NCBI GenBank assembly: GCA_963402885.1
Contig: OY727094.1
Span: 26,166,501 to 26,230,500, forward strand
Origin: Antedon bifida
Lineage: Eukaryota; Echinodermata; Crinoidea; Comatulida; Antedonidae
Length of the DNA: 64,000 nucleotides
Direction of reading: 5' to 3'
Position numbers and translations under genes: made by a program. Each line of letters starts with the position of its first letter. Within the stretch, counting starts at the first letter, position 1. The notes below the pieces were generated by a model that did not search any database, was not told the DNA's origin, and saw only the letters and a program-made list of their open reading frames with translations. Positions 55,801 through 64,000 of this stretch are shown here, piece by piece.

Positions 55801-58336
55801 CATGTGAACGACACTGACATATGATTGCAAACGTTCATCCTGACATATTAATTACGTCAAAGACAAAATCCATATACAGTGATGGGAAAATAATCACAAG
55901 AAATGCTTAATGGACCTACGCAAAAGCTTTGTTCAATACGGAATGCTTAATTTTAAAAAATCCCCGCATTTTTCCGAATTTTCTTTTCAAAAAACAGAAA
56001 GCCCATCTTTCTTGAAGAAGGATGGTAATTGCATTGTCAGTGTTTATTTTAATTTTTTTATTCAGATGTCAAAACAAACTACAGTACTTGTGTTTCATCG
56101 TCATTAAACACGGCACCCTATACTATTCAGGGGCGGATCCATGTGGGTTGCACTTGGTATGCGCGCTCCCCCCACCCTCCCGCCCATTTGACAGCTAAAA
56201 ACGAAAATCTGAATCCCTCTATTTTTGGCAGACTATTAATATTTATATTTTTTCGGCAAACTCACGTATACGCATACATATCCGTGTCAAAATACTCATA
56301 GTCATACGGATACATTTGAATTTATAGCTTTTTTCATTTGGGCAAAATAATTTTATGATAATATATTTTTATAGTAAAAACATTTTTTGAATAATTTATG
56401 CTTAAGTTTTCCAAATTGTTCCTTATGATAAAAATCAGAATCAAACCAAATATTCTTTAATCATGACATCAAAAACAAATACAATACAAGAAAGATGAGC
56501 TTGATAAAATATCTTCCTCAAAATTATGAGAAAAAAAATGTACTGTATGATATTGTTTATAGAAGAGCAGTGTAAAAAAGGTTATAGCGCCCTCACGGAT
56601 ATGTCATAGACATCATACACATTATTCTTTGTTCCTAGCTAGACCTACACTAGAATCAACGCAAATTTTTAAGGATAAATTACAAACAATGGCCCGTCCA
56701 AATAATAGTCCTAGATACGAAAACTTTTTTTTTTTTAAACAAAATGGTAAAAATGAAGCTTCTGTAAAATTTGCAGAGAGCTATCCTATACTGAGTTCTC
56801 TCCTCTTATTCCTTTAAATGATGATCTGTGACTATAGAATAATAGGTTTATTTAATATTAATTATTATATAGATTTATTTTTAAATAATAATATATAACA
56901 CCTGAAGTATAATTCAATATTTTTGCCATCTGTGTGTGATGTTTATCATAATTAAAAGGTGAAAACCAATTAGCTGATGATCTCTATCTGGCATTCTCTT
57001 AAAGTAGGAATTAGATATTAAAGACAGATTAGGTGAAAGCATATTGAAATACATGATTATATTTTGAACATGATGGGATGTAATTATCTAGGAAAAGTAA
57101 AAATGAATTGAATATTAAAATATATCGGATTACCATGTAATTTTGAAAATTGAATCATAAAAAAAATCGATAAGCTGTTGCACTCTCTATACTAATTATA
57201 AAAAAATAAATAAAAATGCTCTTAGAGAAAAACAGTCTGATAGCATTAAATGATTATTTAATAATAAATATCATTATTTTTTTGTACGAGAATTGAAATC
57301 AGAAATAGGAAAAAGGGGTTTAAGTTAATGTTTGAATAGAAGAAGACTGAAGCTTTTCCATTTGAAATATTTAAAGACTAAGATGAATGTAATGATATAA
57401 GCAGGTGTACGTAGACTCATTAAAACACAATGTTTACTGCATGTTGAAATGTCACAGAAAAAAGGGACTATTTGTAGTTGGTATAGTATCAATTCTTCTG
57501 TTTACTGTGTGATTTGTACAGTATCATGCATACCATGAATCTTCTACTTGTAAAACCCTGGGTTATTATGCTTTGATTGTTTTTTAGGGTGGGTTACTAT
57601 TAGAATGGTGGTTACTATTAGAGTAGTGGGTTACTATTACTAATCTTAAATTAGGCACCTGAAAATAGTAACCCACCTCCCAACTTTTCCAGTCAGCAAC
57701 TCATAGCAAAATAATAAAACAGTACGAATAAACAAATTTGGTTAACTCTAACTTTATTTTATAAACTCAAAAACACTCAATCCTCCCCCACTCCCGAGAT
57801 CAACATACATTATATATCATTATCCTTATTTTAAAAATTATATGGCTGGATCATAAACAACCAGTCTTCATAATGAAAAGAAAAATTATAAAATAAACAA
57901 ATTTCTCATTTTTTCAACAGTTTTTGTGACTCTAATAGTAACCCACGGGGGTTACTATTAGTAGTGGGTTATAGATTGACTAATTAAGGTGTGTTACTAT
58001 TAGAAGGGGGGTTACTATTAGAGTGTGGGTTACTATTAGAAGGGGTTTACTATTAGAGTGTGGGTTACTATTAGAGTGTGAGTTACAAAAGATTTACAGT
58101 ATTATGTGATACAGTGTGCATTACATGTCCATGCTGTATCATGGAATGAAAAACAGCAGTGCAGAACAAAGCAAGTATTATTAACATTAGTTATTATCAT
58201 TTTGTCCACTTACCTGGTAGGCGTTGTTGTATCCTGGATGGTCAAGATCATGACAAATCGTCGCTGTGATCATAATCATCACATCTATGTCTCCAATCAG
58301 GCTGCACAGGTCGGTCAACCATGAGATACCATACAT
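40897..58336 (-). CDS. PDE9A: cGMP phosphodiesterase PDE9A, 3' five coding exons (5' part outside or unseen)
   Basis: PDE9A hydrolyses cGMP with high affinity. Exons: 58336-58214, 44658-44395, 42325-42221, 41676-41530, 41091-40897, all phase 0. Together they encode 277 residues covering most of the catalytic domain. Seen: [17 protein letters not shown] (metal-binding His/Asp), [54 protein letters not shown] (metal Asp), [20 protein letters not shown] (invariant Gln), [10 protein letters not shown]. The last exon is a charged tail starting [18 protein letters not shown], ending before a TAA. The N-terminal part, including the HNWRH-type block, was not found upstream to 64000. A 13.5-kb intron separates the HDLDH exon from the next. 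An 18-bp array abuts the donor of the 44395-44658 exon. Confidence 0.93.
41230..41495 (-). mobile_element. TTAA-type MITE family T1, inverted fragment
   Basis: Ends GAGGGCAATACATCTTTAA. Its complement matches the 34173 copy through AATAAAATCAGACTTT. It lies in the PDE9A intron between the last two exons. Confidence 0.6.
43480..43610. mobile_element. Pogo/Tigger-like MITE of the GGGGACAC family
   Basis: From CTGCATTAGAACCTTTCC to GTCCCCTTAATAGGGGTTTG plus ACTGTAG; terminal sequences are roughly inverted. It lies next to the large 18-bp array, probably its source. Confidence 0.6.
43640..44378 (+). repeat. 18-bp minisatellite, about 40 units, next to a PDE9A splice donor
   Basis: Units alternate GGGGGACCCAACTATTCA and GGGGGACACATCTATTCA or GGGGGACACCTCTATTCA. 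The array ends 16 bases from the PDE9A exon edge at 44395, so the transcribed intron begins GTAAGT and then runs into CCTGAATAGATGTGTCCCCC repeats. An apparent 236-residue frame ([12 protein letters not shown]...) is produced by the repeat and is not a gene. Confidence 0.92.
44811..46325. mobile_element. Non-autonomous DNA element with TAGGTGATCATTT ends
   Basis: Left end TAGGTGATCATTTTTATC; right end AAATGATCACCTAAC. The right end is itself a perfect stem, AGGTGATCATTTAG-CATT-CTAAATGATCACCT (46290-46321). Inside, two diverged direct units begin GGTGAAATTACGGGACAC (about 44963) and GGTGAAATTACACGGCC (about 45317) and share TGATGACGT(T/C)AT. No coding frame. Confidence 0.6.
46960..47096. mobile_element. 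Hairpin MITE family H1, copy 9
   Basis: From AAGTTCTGTCTACACTATCA to GATAGTGTAGACAGACCTTT, with a shortened middle, in the large PDE9A intron. Confidence 0.8.
47290..47500 (+). repeat. Imperfect tandem repeat, unit about 50 bp, 5 copies
   Basis: GGTGAAAGTCTAAAAATAGT then AACAATTAA...ATTTTGTG repeats with small indels. Confidence 0.75.
49500..49550. mobile_element. GGGGACAC-family MITE end
   Basis: AAGTGTCCCCTTAATAGAAA and GTCCCCTGAATAAGAG match the family at 18560 and 43480. Confidence 0.5.
49985..50525 (+). repeat. SINE family S3, split by an inverted 5S-SINE body
   Basis: Head AAATGGCTGAGCGGTTAAGG (box A) and GGGTTTGAGGCC (box B) are followed by CTGGTGGAGGAACAAGTCGT, then an insert at about 50105-50335, then the S3 body CCATAGGTCCAGTGTACAC to AATAAATAAAATAAAC. 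Sequences beside the insert, TTTTGGATA and TTCTTGGATA, look like its target-site duplication. Confidence 0.75.
50110..50335 (-). repeat. 5S-SINE body, inverted and headless, nested in S3
   Basis: The minus strand matches the body of the 1608-1946 element: GCAGCGCTGCTGACTCTTAT, CTAGTATCTACCTCAGACGT, AGAGTCCTGGCTTAGTCATC, GATGAATGTAAGACTAATTG. The 5S-derived head is missing. Confidence 0.8.
51181..52045 (+). repeat. Two direct repeats of an unknown element, second copy interrupted
   Basis: Copy A (51181-51505) and copy B (51510-51649 plus 51991-52045) share ATTATTAATTTTCTATTT, GAATTAAAAATGTGGAAG, ACATAGCTTAACTAA and ACATGATCAACTT. Copy B lacks part of the middle and carries the insertion described at 51650-51990. 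Confidence 0.75.
51650..51990. mobile_element. 341-bp MITE with GGTCTGTTTCTGCT ends
   Basis: Left end GGTCTGTTTCTGCTACATAG, right end TTTCGCAGCAGAAACAGGAC plus C, inverted to each other. It splits copy B of a repeat whose uninterrupted form is copy A (CTTAACTAACAAACATTG), so the insertion point is visible: CTTAACTAAA on the left and AAACAAACATTG on the right. Confidence 0.8.
52500..52770 (+). mobile_element. LINE 3' end fragment (second kind)
   Basis: The frame [20 protein letters not shown] then KDILKNH matches the conserved C-terminus of non-LTR retrotransposon ORF2. An ordered tail with CACTCCTTGGCGCAATCTAG then ends in AATTAATAAAATAAAA. 5' truncated and dead. Confidence 0.65.
55370..55700 (+). 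mobile_element. TTAA-type MITE family T1, diverged left part
   Basis: AAAAGATGTATTGTTCTTCA, then GGTGAATAAAATTAAAATTT and AAGCCATTTTGTAGTTTTT align with the 34173 and 41230 copies. Confidence 0.5.
56135..56260 (+). mobile_element. hAT-like element end
   Basis: CAGGGGCGGATCCATGTGGG followed by a C-rich stretch is a typical hAT-type terminus in marine invertebrates. A diverged relative may lie at 11340-11420 (GTAGATCTAGGATTTTTTAA). The other end was not found. Confidence 0.45.
57575..58085. repeat. GGGTTACTATTAGA repeats in both orientations
   Basis: At least nine pieces of GGGTTACTATTAGAGTGT or GGTTACTATTAGAAGGGG occur at 57588-57640 and 57935-58085, with inverted AATAGTAACCCACC at 57666. 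This gives an element with repeat-rich inverted ends. It stops about 130 bases from the PDE9A HDLDH exon. Confidence 0.75.
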
Positions 58337-58385
58337 CTGTAAATATAAAGCAATATCAATTGTTATAGCTGGCAAAAAAACTTGG

Positions 58386-58558
58386 TACAGTCAATTCTTT
58401 CAATACCGGACTCTCTGAAAAATCCGAAACTCTCACAATACCAAACAGTCCCGAATTCATTTTAACCATTAAAAACACATTCCAAATAACAGACTTTCCA
58501 GACAACCAGACATATTTGGACAGCCCAAAGGTGTCCGGTATTGAGAGAGTTGACTGTA
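58386..58558. mobile_element. Pogo/Tigger-like MITE
   Basis: TACAGTCAATTCTTTCAATA plus CCGGAC at the left and GTCCGGTATTGAGAGAGTTG plus ACTGTA at the right form 26-bp inverted termini with TA at both edges; 173 bp in all. Confidence 0.8.
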
Positions 58559-58589
58559 TAACTATAGTTGTGTTCACATTACGGTTTAA

Positions 58590-59040
58590 GCATGCATAGA
58601 ACAGAGTTAAGGTGATCTAATCATATCAGAGTTACATACGTCGTAAGAGGTCATGTGATCATTTAACTCTCTTTATGCCTCTTTGTCATTGATATTGCTA
58701 TTAAACTGATGTACATCTAAGATAACGCAGCTAGCTAAGCTAAACCCTCAACCAATGTCAATCCGATACCACAATTTAAATCCGATACCACAATTTAACT
58801 CCGATAGAGAAAAGTGCATGCATAGAACAGAGTTAAGGTGATCTAATCATATCAGAGTTACATACGTCGTAAGAGGTCATGTGATCATTTAACTCTCTTA
58901 TGCCTCTTTGTCATTTATATTGCTACAACTGATGTACATCTAAGATAACGCAGCTAGCTAAGCCCTCAACAAATGTCAATCCGATACCACAATTTAAATC
59001 CGATACCACAATTTAACTCCGATAGAGAAAAGTGCATGAC
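58590..59040 (+). repeat. Tandem duplication, two units of about 225 bp
   Basis: Units begin GCATGCATAGAACAGAGTTA and end CCACAATTTAACTCCGATAG plus AGAAAAGT. They differ only by a few small indels, so the duplication is recent. The inner sequence CCGATACCACAATTTAA is itself repeated twice per unit. Confidence 0.9.
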
Positions 59041-60659
59041 GACATAGCTTATGTAAGGACTGGTTTACCTTTATTTCATTGCCACAAGATAGATCTAATT
59101 GCAAGTTAAGGTAGAAAGGCGTAAGTAAAATATTTAATTACATTTTACTGAAGTAACTACATTTTATTTCCTATTCAATCTCATTATGTAATTTTTATAA
59201 AGCAAGGTTTATTTCGGTATTAAATCATACCTTTCAATTGGTTGCAGTATTACTGAGTATAATTAATAAAAGAATCAAATTTGGGTTGCAAACAAAGCAT
59301 AATGTCTATTAATCAATTTCCATGTTGGTTTTGTTTGCAAGAACGCTGATATCAAATTAATCATGCAAATTTGTCTACAGGTCTCTATCAATTGCCAGTT
59401 TGTATTGTGTTAAAATCTGGATGCAAGGGTTACATAAGCCTAGATAATAGGTAATGACCATTATAATTTATTGATAAAATCCATGAAGCTGCACACAATG
59501 ACGTCAAATTAACAGCACGATCAACGTGATGCGCCTACTGCCCAGGTAAATTCACATCAGCTTTTAATGCTAACCACAATGTTGTTTGAAATAATAGAAA
59601 TTGTACGTGGGTAATCTTGATAGAGACACAGAGAAGAGATCAAACTATGTAAATAGGTTTCCTAACATTTTGTTCACCAATATCATTCACACGGACTTGG
59701 CTCAAATCTCAACAATCATAATGAATAATATTCACAATATTTGGCATTACCGAACTTAAGTTCTAGGGACATCCTCTGATAACTCATTAATTATTTTTTA
59801 ACAAGCTTTCAGTCGCTGCCTTTTTAAATTTATCTACAAGGTTTTTGTTCAGTGGCCGTTTACACATCAATGCCTAAAATTGAGTGAATCTTTCAATTTC
59901 TCTTAATTTTGATGACCAATGGTACGTCTTATTTAAACAAAATATCATAGCCATGATTATGAGTATTTAAAATGCTCACAGTGGCTTTTATTTCACCTAG
60001 ATGATTTCTTTTACTTTCATCTTTACAGCATTAATGCAACACACATGTATCTTTAACTCAGTGTTTATGATCTGATGGAAACGAAACAGACAAGATTTGC
60101 CGTAGCCCCGCAAATCCCAATTAACGCCAGATCACGTTTACAGTCATTCACTTTTTATCATAAAGACTTGTAAATTGTTTTTAACCATACAGTAGCTTAC
60201 TGTATGCTAATAGTAAAATACAATACATTATTGTATTCTTTGAAATGATTTGAAGATTCAAGCACAGTTATAGTCAAATGAGAGACAATTATTTTGAAAT
60301 ACAATTGAGATAAAGTTGTTTATAAATTGTTTAATATAGGAATACTTCATAAAAAGGTTGTTTTAAAACCAGCATAAACTACTTCAACATAATGAACAAT
60401 TTTCCAATAACCTCCATTTTTAAAATGCTTTCTTCTATGGCCCAATTATTGTAATATGTATTTCCTCCATGGTAGAACTGAGCTGCTACATGGTCTTTTG
60501 TATACATGGGAAAATCTCAATTAACTTCAACCCCATATTTACTCGATTTCCTATGAATTCTGTTCCGACGAGCTCTCATATGGGAGCTTCAAAGTGCTGG
60601 GGAACGGAGCGGTGTAAATGGTTCATCTTCATTATTTTTTGCTTATCTTAGGATATTTT
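59041..60659. other. Non-coding stretch upstream of the PDE9A HDLDH exon
   Basis: Expected to hold upstream PDE9A sequence, but no exon with the conserved N-terminal catalytic block was recognised. AT-rich, no clear repeats. Confidence 0.4.
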
Positions 60660-60728
60660 ATACATCATTTTTGTTTGTAAAGCGCTTAGAAACATTAGGC
60701 GCTAAGAGTACATTTTATTATTATTTAA
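60660..60728 (+). repeat. SINE/LINE 3' tail
   Basis: TTTGTAAAGCGCTTAGAAAC, then ATTAGGCGCTAAGAGTACAT and TTTATTATTATT. The AAAGCGCTT...GGCGCTA stem and ATT tail are typical of retroposon 3' ends, compare 6440-6500. Confidence 0.6.
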
Positions 60729-62892
60729 CACCTCCTCTAGATAACTTAGATGACCTCCACCCATTCCACTTCAATGACCTCTCTATCCCACTTTAATGAC
60801 CTCCCTACTCTCCCCCAATAATCAGACTCACTACACTGGATAGTGAGTTAACAGTTTCTTACGTAGTAGATACATTTAGACAGGAAAGGGATGAGCTTTA
60901 CGCCATACAAAAGGTAAAACTATCATAACCTTTTAATATCTCATGGTTGAACAAAAGAATTTAATTTTACTGGTAATAAATGTTATAAAGCGTAGGTAGG
61001 CCATATTGATGAGTTACAAACAATAAACAGACATATAATAACACGCAATAACCTACATACAAGTTACAAAAATAATAATACCCCAAACCTATACAAGTTA
61101 CAATAAATAAACTATGCGTTGTTTGGATATTTTAATGATGCCTTATTTAAGTCTGCATAGGAAACATAAAATGTGAAGTTAATCGACTACAAACCAAGAG
61201 TTTATACTGTATAATTCCCTAGAGGTTAAACTAGGTGACATTGAAGTGAAGCAATCAGGGAGAGTCAGGGGAAGGGGAACCCTCGAACATGGCCAGTGCC
61301 GCATGTACACAAAAATAAAGTTAATATTATATGAAAATCCGAATATATCATGACTCGCATCATTTTTTAAATATTAAATTCTGTATAGATTTTGTAAAAT
61401 TAGATTTTTTGTTCGCATAATATAAACGAGGATTGTTTTAATACGTGTACGAAACAAAGCTTCAAACTGGCGTATCCGTACTGAAGGTATGGTGGCTCAC
61501 TTCTTGAGATTTGATTAACTGATGTTAACCCTATTGAATTACCATCCATAGATAGCAATTATTAATAACTCTATGATTAACTAATTAAACTGGCTTCTAT
61601 TAATATATTCACTCATTTTCTGCGATTTTTTTTTTCCGAAAATATCATTGAGATCCAATGCTCACACAGACTTCTTCACAATATGGACTTTTCCAGAAAA
61701 GCATCTGTTCCAGTGTTTTTGTTTGTAAAGACTCCAAATGAATTATGGTATGACTTCAATCAAAAACAACACTAATTGTCTTTACTATCATTTTCTTCCT
61801 AAACAATGCATTCAGCACACACTTGATCAAACAGCAGGATCTAGCAAGTGAAACTACGATATTAACCAGTTGCATGTGTGTGGTAACGCAACACATGCAC
61901 GCTAAGTGACCGCAGCACTGACAGGCGGTTAGTGAGGGGAAGTCGTTTGAGTGTTGATAGAATATGTGTTCAATTTATTTGTAATTTGAGCCAGGTTTAA
62001 AGGAACTGGGCCCCATTACTTTCAAATAGAGACCGTAAACGTTTTAAATGTCAAGTGCTGGGAGGTGCTAAACATCTGTAACACATGCAAAGAAAGGTTG
62101 ACCCCAACCGCAAAGTAATAATCAAAAGCCTACATTTGTACGTGCGGCCTGTCTATAATTCTTGGACTACTGCCAATGATCACTGATGATTGGGAAATCT
62201 GTCAACGTACTCACTTAATGTATGTTTGACCTAATTTAATGCCTACCTGTATTAAATGTAAAATTGAAATTAATAGTGGTAGGCATTTGCAATGTGTGTT
62301 AGGTTAGTTGACAAATCTCGGAAAACTAGTACACCTACAAGTTGCATATCTATTTTCTATAGACAATGCGATTTAGCCCAGTTTTTTAAAATTTAAAAGT
62401 TTTTTCAAACCGAACAAAAAATCTAAATCGTCTCGTATGATTATCAATAGTGTACGACACAATGGTTTGTATCTGCTGGCAAGAAAAAACTTCTGAAATT
62501 ATTAAGCAGGTTTATGAAAATAGTATGTTCTCAATTTAGAAACACAAACTTCATTGTGGAAGCTGACCAATCAAACTAGGCCCAAATTGATAAATGTTTA
62601 ATGATTTTATAAAAATAGTGTTTTTACCTTTCTTAACTAGATATTCGATCCAGTAGTATTTAAAAATTATTTCTGTATGTTTGTACGGCGAGTAAATTAA
62701 AAGTTTGCTTAGGTGCTAGGACTAAACCAGTGTAAGATAAACACCATACTCATCTTCTATTCTACCGTAAGCAGCTGCACTGCCTGTTAATATCTGAGCA
62801 CATAAATGACACTTGAGATAGATAAAAACATAGTGTGATTTGAAATAGAGAAGAATCTTTCAACAGCCACAAACCAAATTAAAAAAACATAC
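60729..62892. other. Non-coding stretch
   Basis: No exon or repeat was recognised apart from a short GACCTCC-rich run at 60747-60810. Confidence 0.4.
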
Positions 62893-63189
62893 TTTATTAT
62901 AAACCAAAGTTAACATTTCCCCTATAGCTACAACATAAAATCCTGACATAACATCTTTACTGAGCACTTTTACTCCGGCTTTTACAATAAACTGACAGAC
63001 GTAGAACGATAAGAAATTTCCCATGGGTTTATCTAAATGGCTACCTAATTTATCCAAACAAACCAACATAGCTTTCGGACTCAGTTTCAGATATTCCTTT
63101 AAGAATCGTTTCAATGTAGGAGCACACAACATTATGCATCTAAACCAAAGCTCCAGCATTTGTTTGTTGGTAATGTTCAAGTTTATCGA
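62893..63189 (-). CDS. Orphan exon, possibly MMS22L-like DNA repair protein
   Basis: A 99-codon open stretch, phase 0 at both ends, between a CGAG acceptor and a GTATGT donor. It encodes an all-helical sequence: LELWFRCIMLCAPTLKRFLK, then LSPKAMLVCLDKLGSHLDKP, then FYVCQFIVKAGVKVLSKDVM and IGEMLTLVYNK. WxRC followed by a xLDxLGxxL block recalls the C-terminal region of MMS22L, a replication-fork repair partner of TONSL, but this is from memory of the family and weak. The acceptor has a poor pyrimidine tract. No neighbouring exons were found downstream to 58336, so it may be a stranded or dead copy, or a gene nested in the PDE9A 5' intron. Confidence 0.4.
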
Positions 63190-64000
63190 CTCGAGGACGA
63201 TTTACGAGCACCATGGGGCTACAGTAATTGGCAATGCACTTGCAGCATATGATGGAGTGGCTTGTTATTGATAGAACTATACGAGATGGATAGTTTTGGT
63301 CTATTGTTAATCAGTAACCATATCAAAGCTTTTCCATCAAAAACATCACATTTATAAATTTGTAATTTCTTTTCTTAGAATGCCACCATGCCAGTATGAA
63401 AAAATATGCTGATCTAGTTTAACTAATTGAATAACTAAAATAATAAAATATTAAAATAAAATCTACTACTACAGAAAGAAAAATACTTGCAGAAAATACC
63501 TGCAACAATAGAAAAAAAAGATCATTTTATAACATGGATTTTACATACTACTAATGACATGACATCTTTTTGTAGACGTGTACATTTATTTATATATTAT
63601 ATATCAAGGCAAATTACTGAAAAAATGACAATGCTGTGGGTATCAGTGGCTGGATCTCAATGGAGATGCAAAAAAAAAACCCAAAACAATGAAAGTAAAA
63701 CAGCCAGAAAATATAGCAGAGCTTTCAGGCAACACTACAGTAGATTTCATCAGTGAAAGTATATTATATACGTATATCTCTCTGTGTTTTTAATGTTTAG
63801 AGTATAATACAAAAAAAACAAATTGTTGGAAGATGTGTGGGCAGGTGATATGCAAATCACAGGAAACAGTTTGTTAGTGAATTCACACAATTCAACATGA
63901 TAGACATTAATCTTTTTACTCTATGCAAATTTTGGTCTAATTTCTCTTTGAATTTTAATTGAAGAGTAAAATTTGCACATTTGTAAAATTTTTTTTTTAT
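63190..64000. other. Non-coding right edge of the window
   Basis: Apart from the D1 repeat at 63600-63675 nothing was recognised. The open frame at 63487-63756 runs through that repeat and is not a gene. Confidence 0.4.
63600..63675 (-). repeat. Dispersed repeat family D1, copy 3 (inverted)
   Basis: Reverse complement of the 12605 unit (AAATTACTGAAAAAATGAC, then GTATCAGTGGCTGGATCTCA), followed by an A-rich run. Confidence 0.7.

Larger units (their letters stand above)
52771..58213. other. Rest of the large PDE9A intron
   Basis: AT-rich. It contains only the elements listed separately (55370, 56135, 57575-58085). Short frames at 52897-53220, 54107 and 55910 show no recognisable domain. Confidence 0.45.

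Noticed and set aside
56629..56817. Frame with [20 protein letters not shown]
   Set aside because: Some resemblance to retroelement tails but too little to assign; no flanking motif.
63487..63756. 89-codon plus-strand frame
   Set aside because: It crosses the inverted D1 repeat and its A-rich run.
1..64000. CRISPR arrays, operons, prophage, bacterial insertion sequences
   Set aside because: Split genes with introns show nuclear animal DNA; the tandem arrays have no spacer-repeat structure.

Overview
The window is animal nuclear DNA: split genes with GT-AG introns, two likely U12-type introns, and AT-rich introns full of SINEs, short inverted-repeat DNA elements and minisatellites. Conserved proteins are close to their vertebrate orthologues. 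A 5S rRNA-headed SINE, several tRNA-headed SINEs, many hairpin MITEs and a high density of the octamer TAGGCCTA suggest a marine invertebrate deuterostome, probably an echinoderm. The species cannot be fixed from sequence alone.

Layout. (1) 824-9488, minus: complete 13-exon PUS3-type tRNA pseudouridine synthase. (2) 9489-9724: compact divergent promoter interval shared with (3). (3) 9725-26141, plus: complete CLCN6-type endosomal chloride/proton exchanger, 22 coding exons. (4) 25674-33745, minus: a PQ-loop transporter like SLC66A1/PQLC2 with an unusual repeated, sequon-rich N-terminus and a long acidic tail. The last CLCN6 exon lies inside its last intron, so the two genes are interlocked tail to tail. 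(5) 34-40 kb: gene desert with a dead LINE reverse transcriptase and several repeat arrays. (6) 40897-58336, minus: the five 3' coding exons of a PDE9A-type cGMP phosphodiesterase with a 13.5 kb intron; its 5' exons are not seen here. (7) 62893-63189, minus: one orphan exon, perhaps MMS22L-like.

The genes do not form an operon or obvious pathway. CLCN6 and SLC66A1-like proteins both work in late endosomes or lysosomes in other animals, so their interlocked ends are worth noting. The repeats are the most unusual part of the window. Four minisatellites sit in or next to exon edges: one grew out of the last CLCN6 codons and multiplies an AATAAA hexamer, one lies inside SLC66A1-like exon 1, and two begin within about 16 bases of a 5' splice site. 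One of these is built of units resembling the tRNA box A/D-arm. A near-palindromic 0.9 kb element in a CLCN6 intron would fold into a long RNA hairpin. I found no evidence for a new defence or biosynthetic system.
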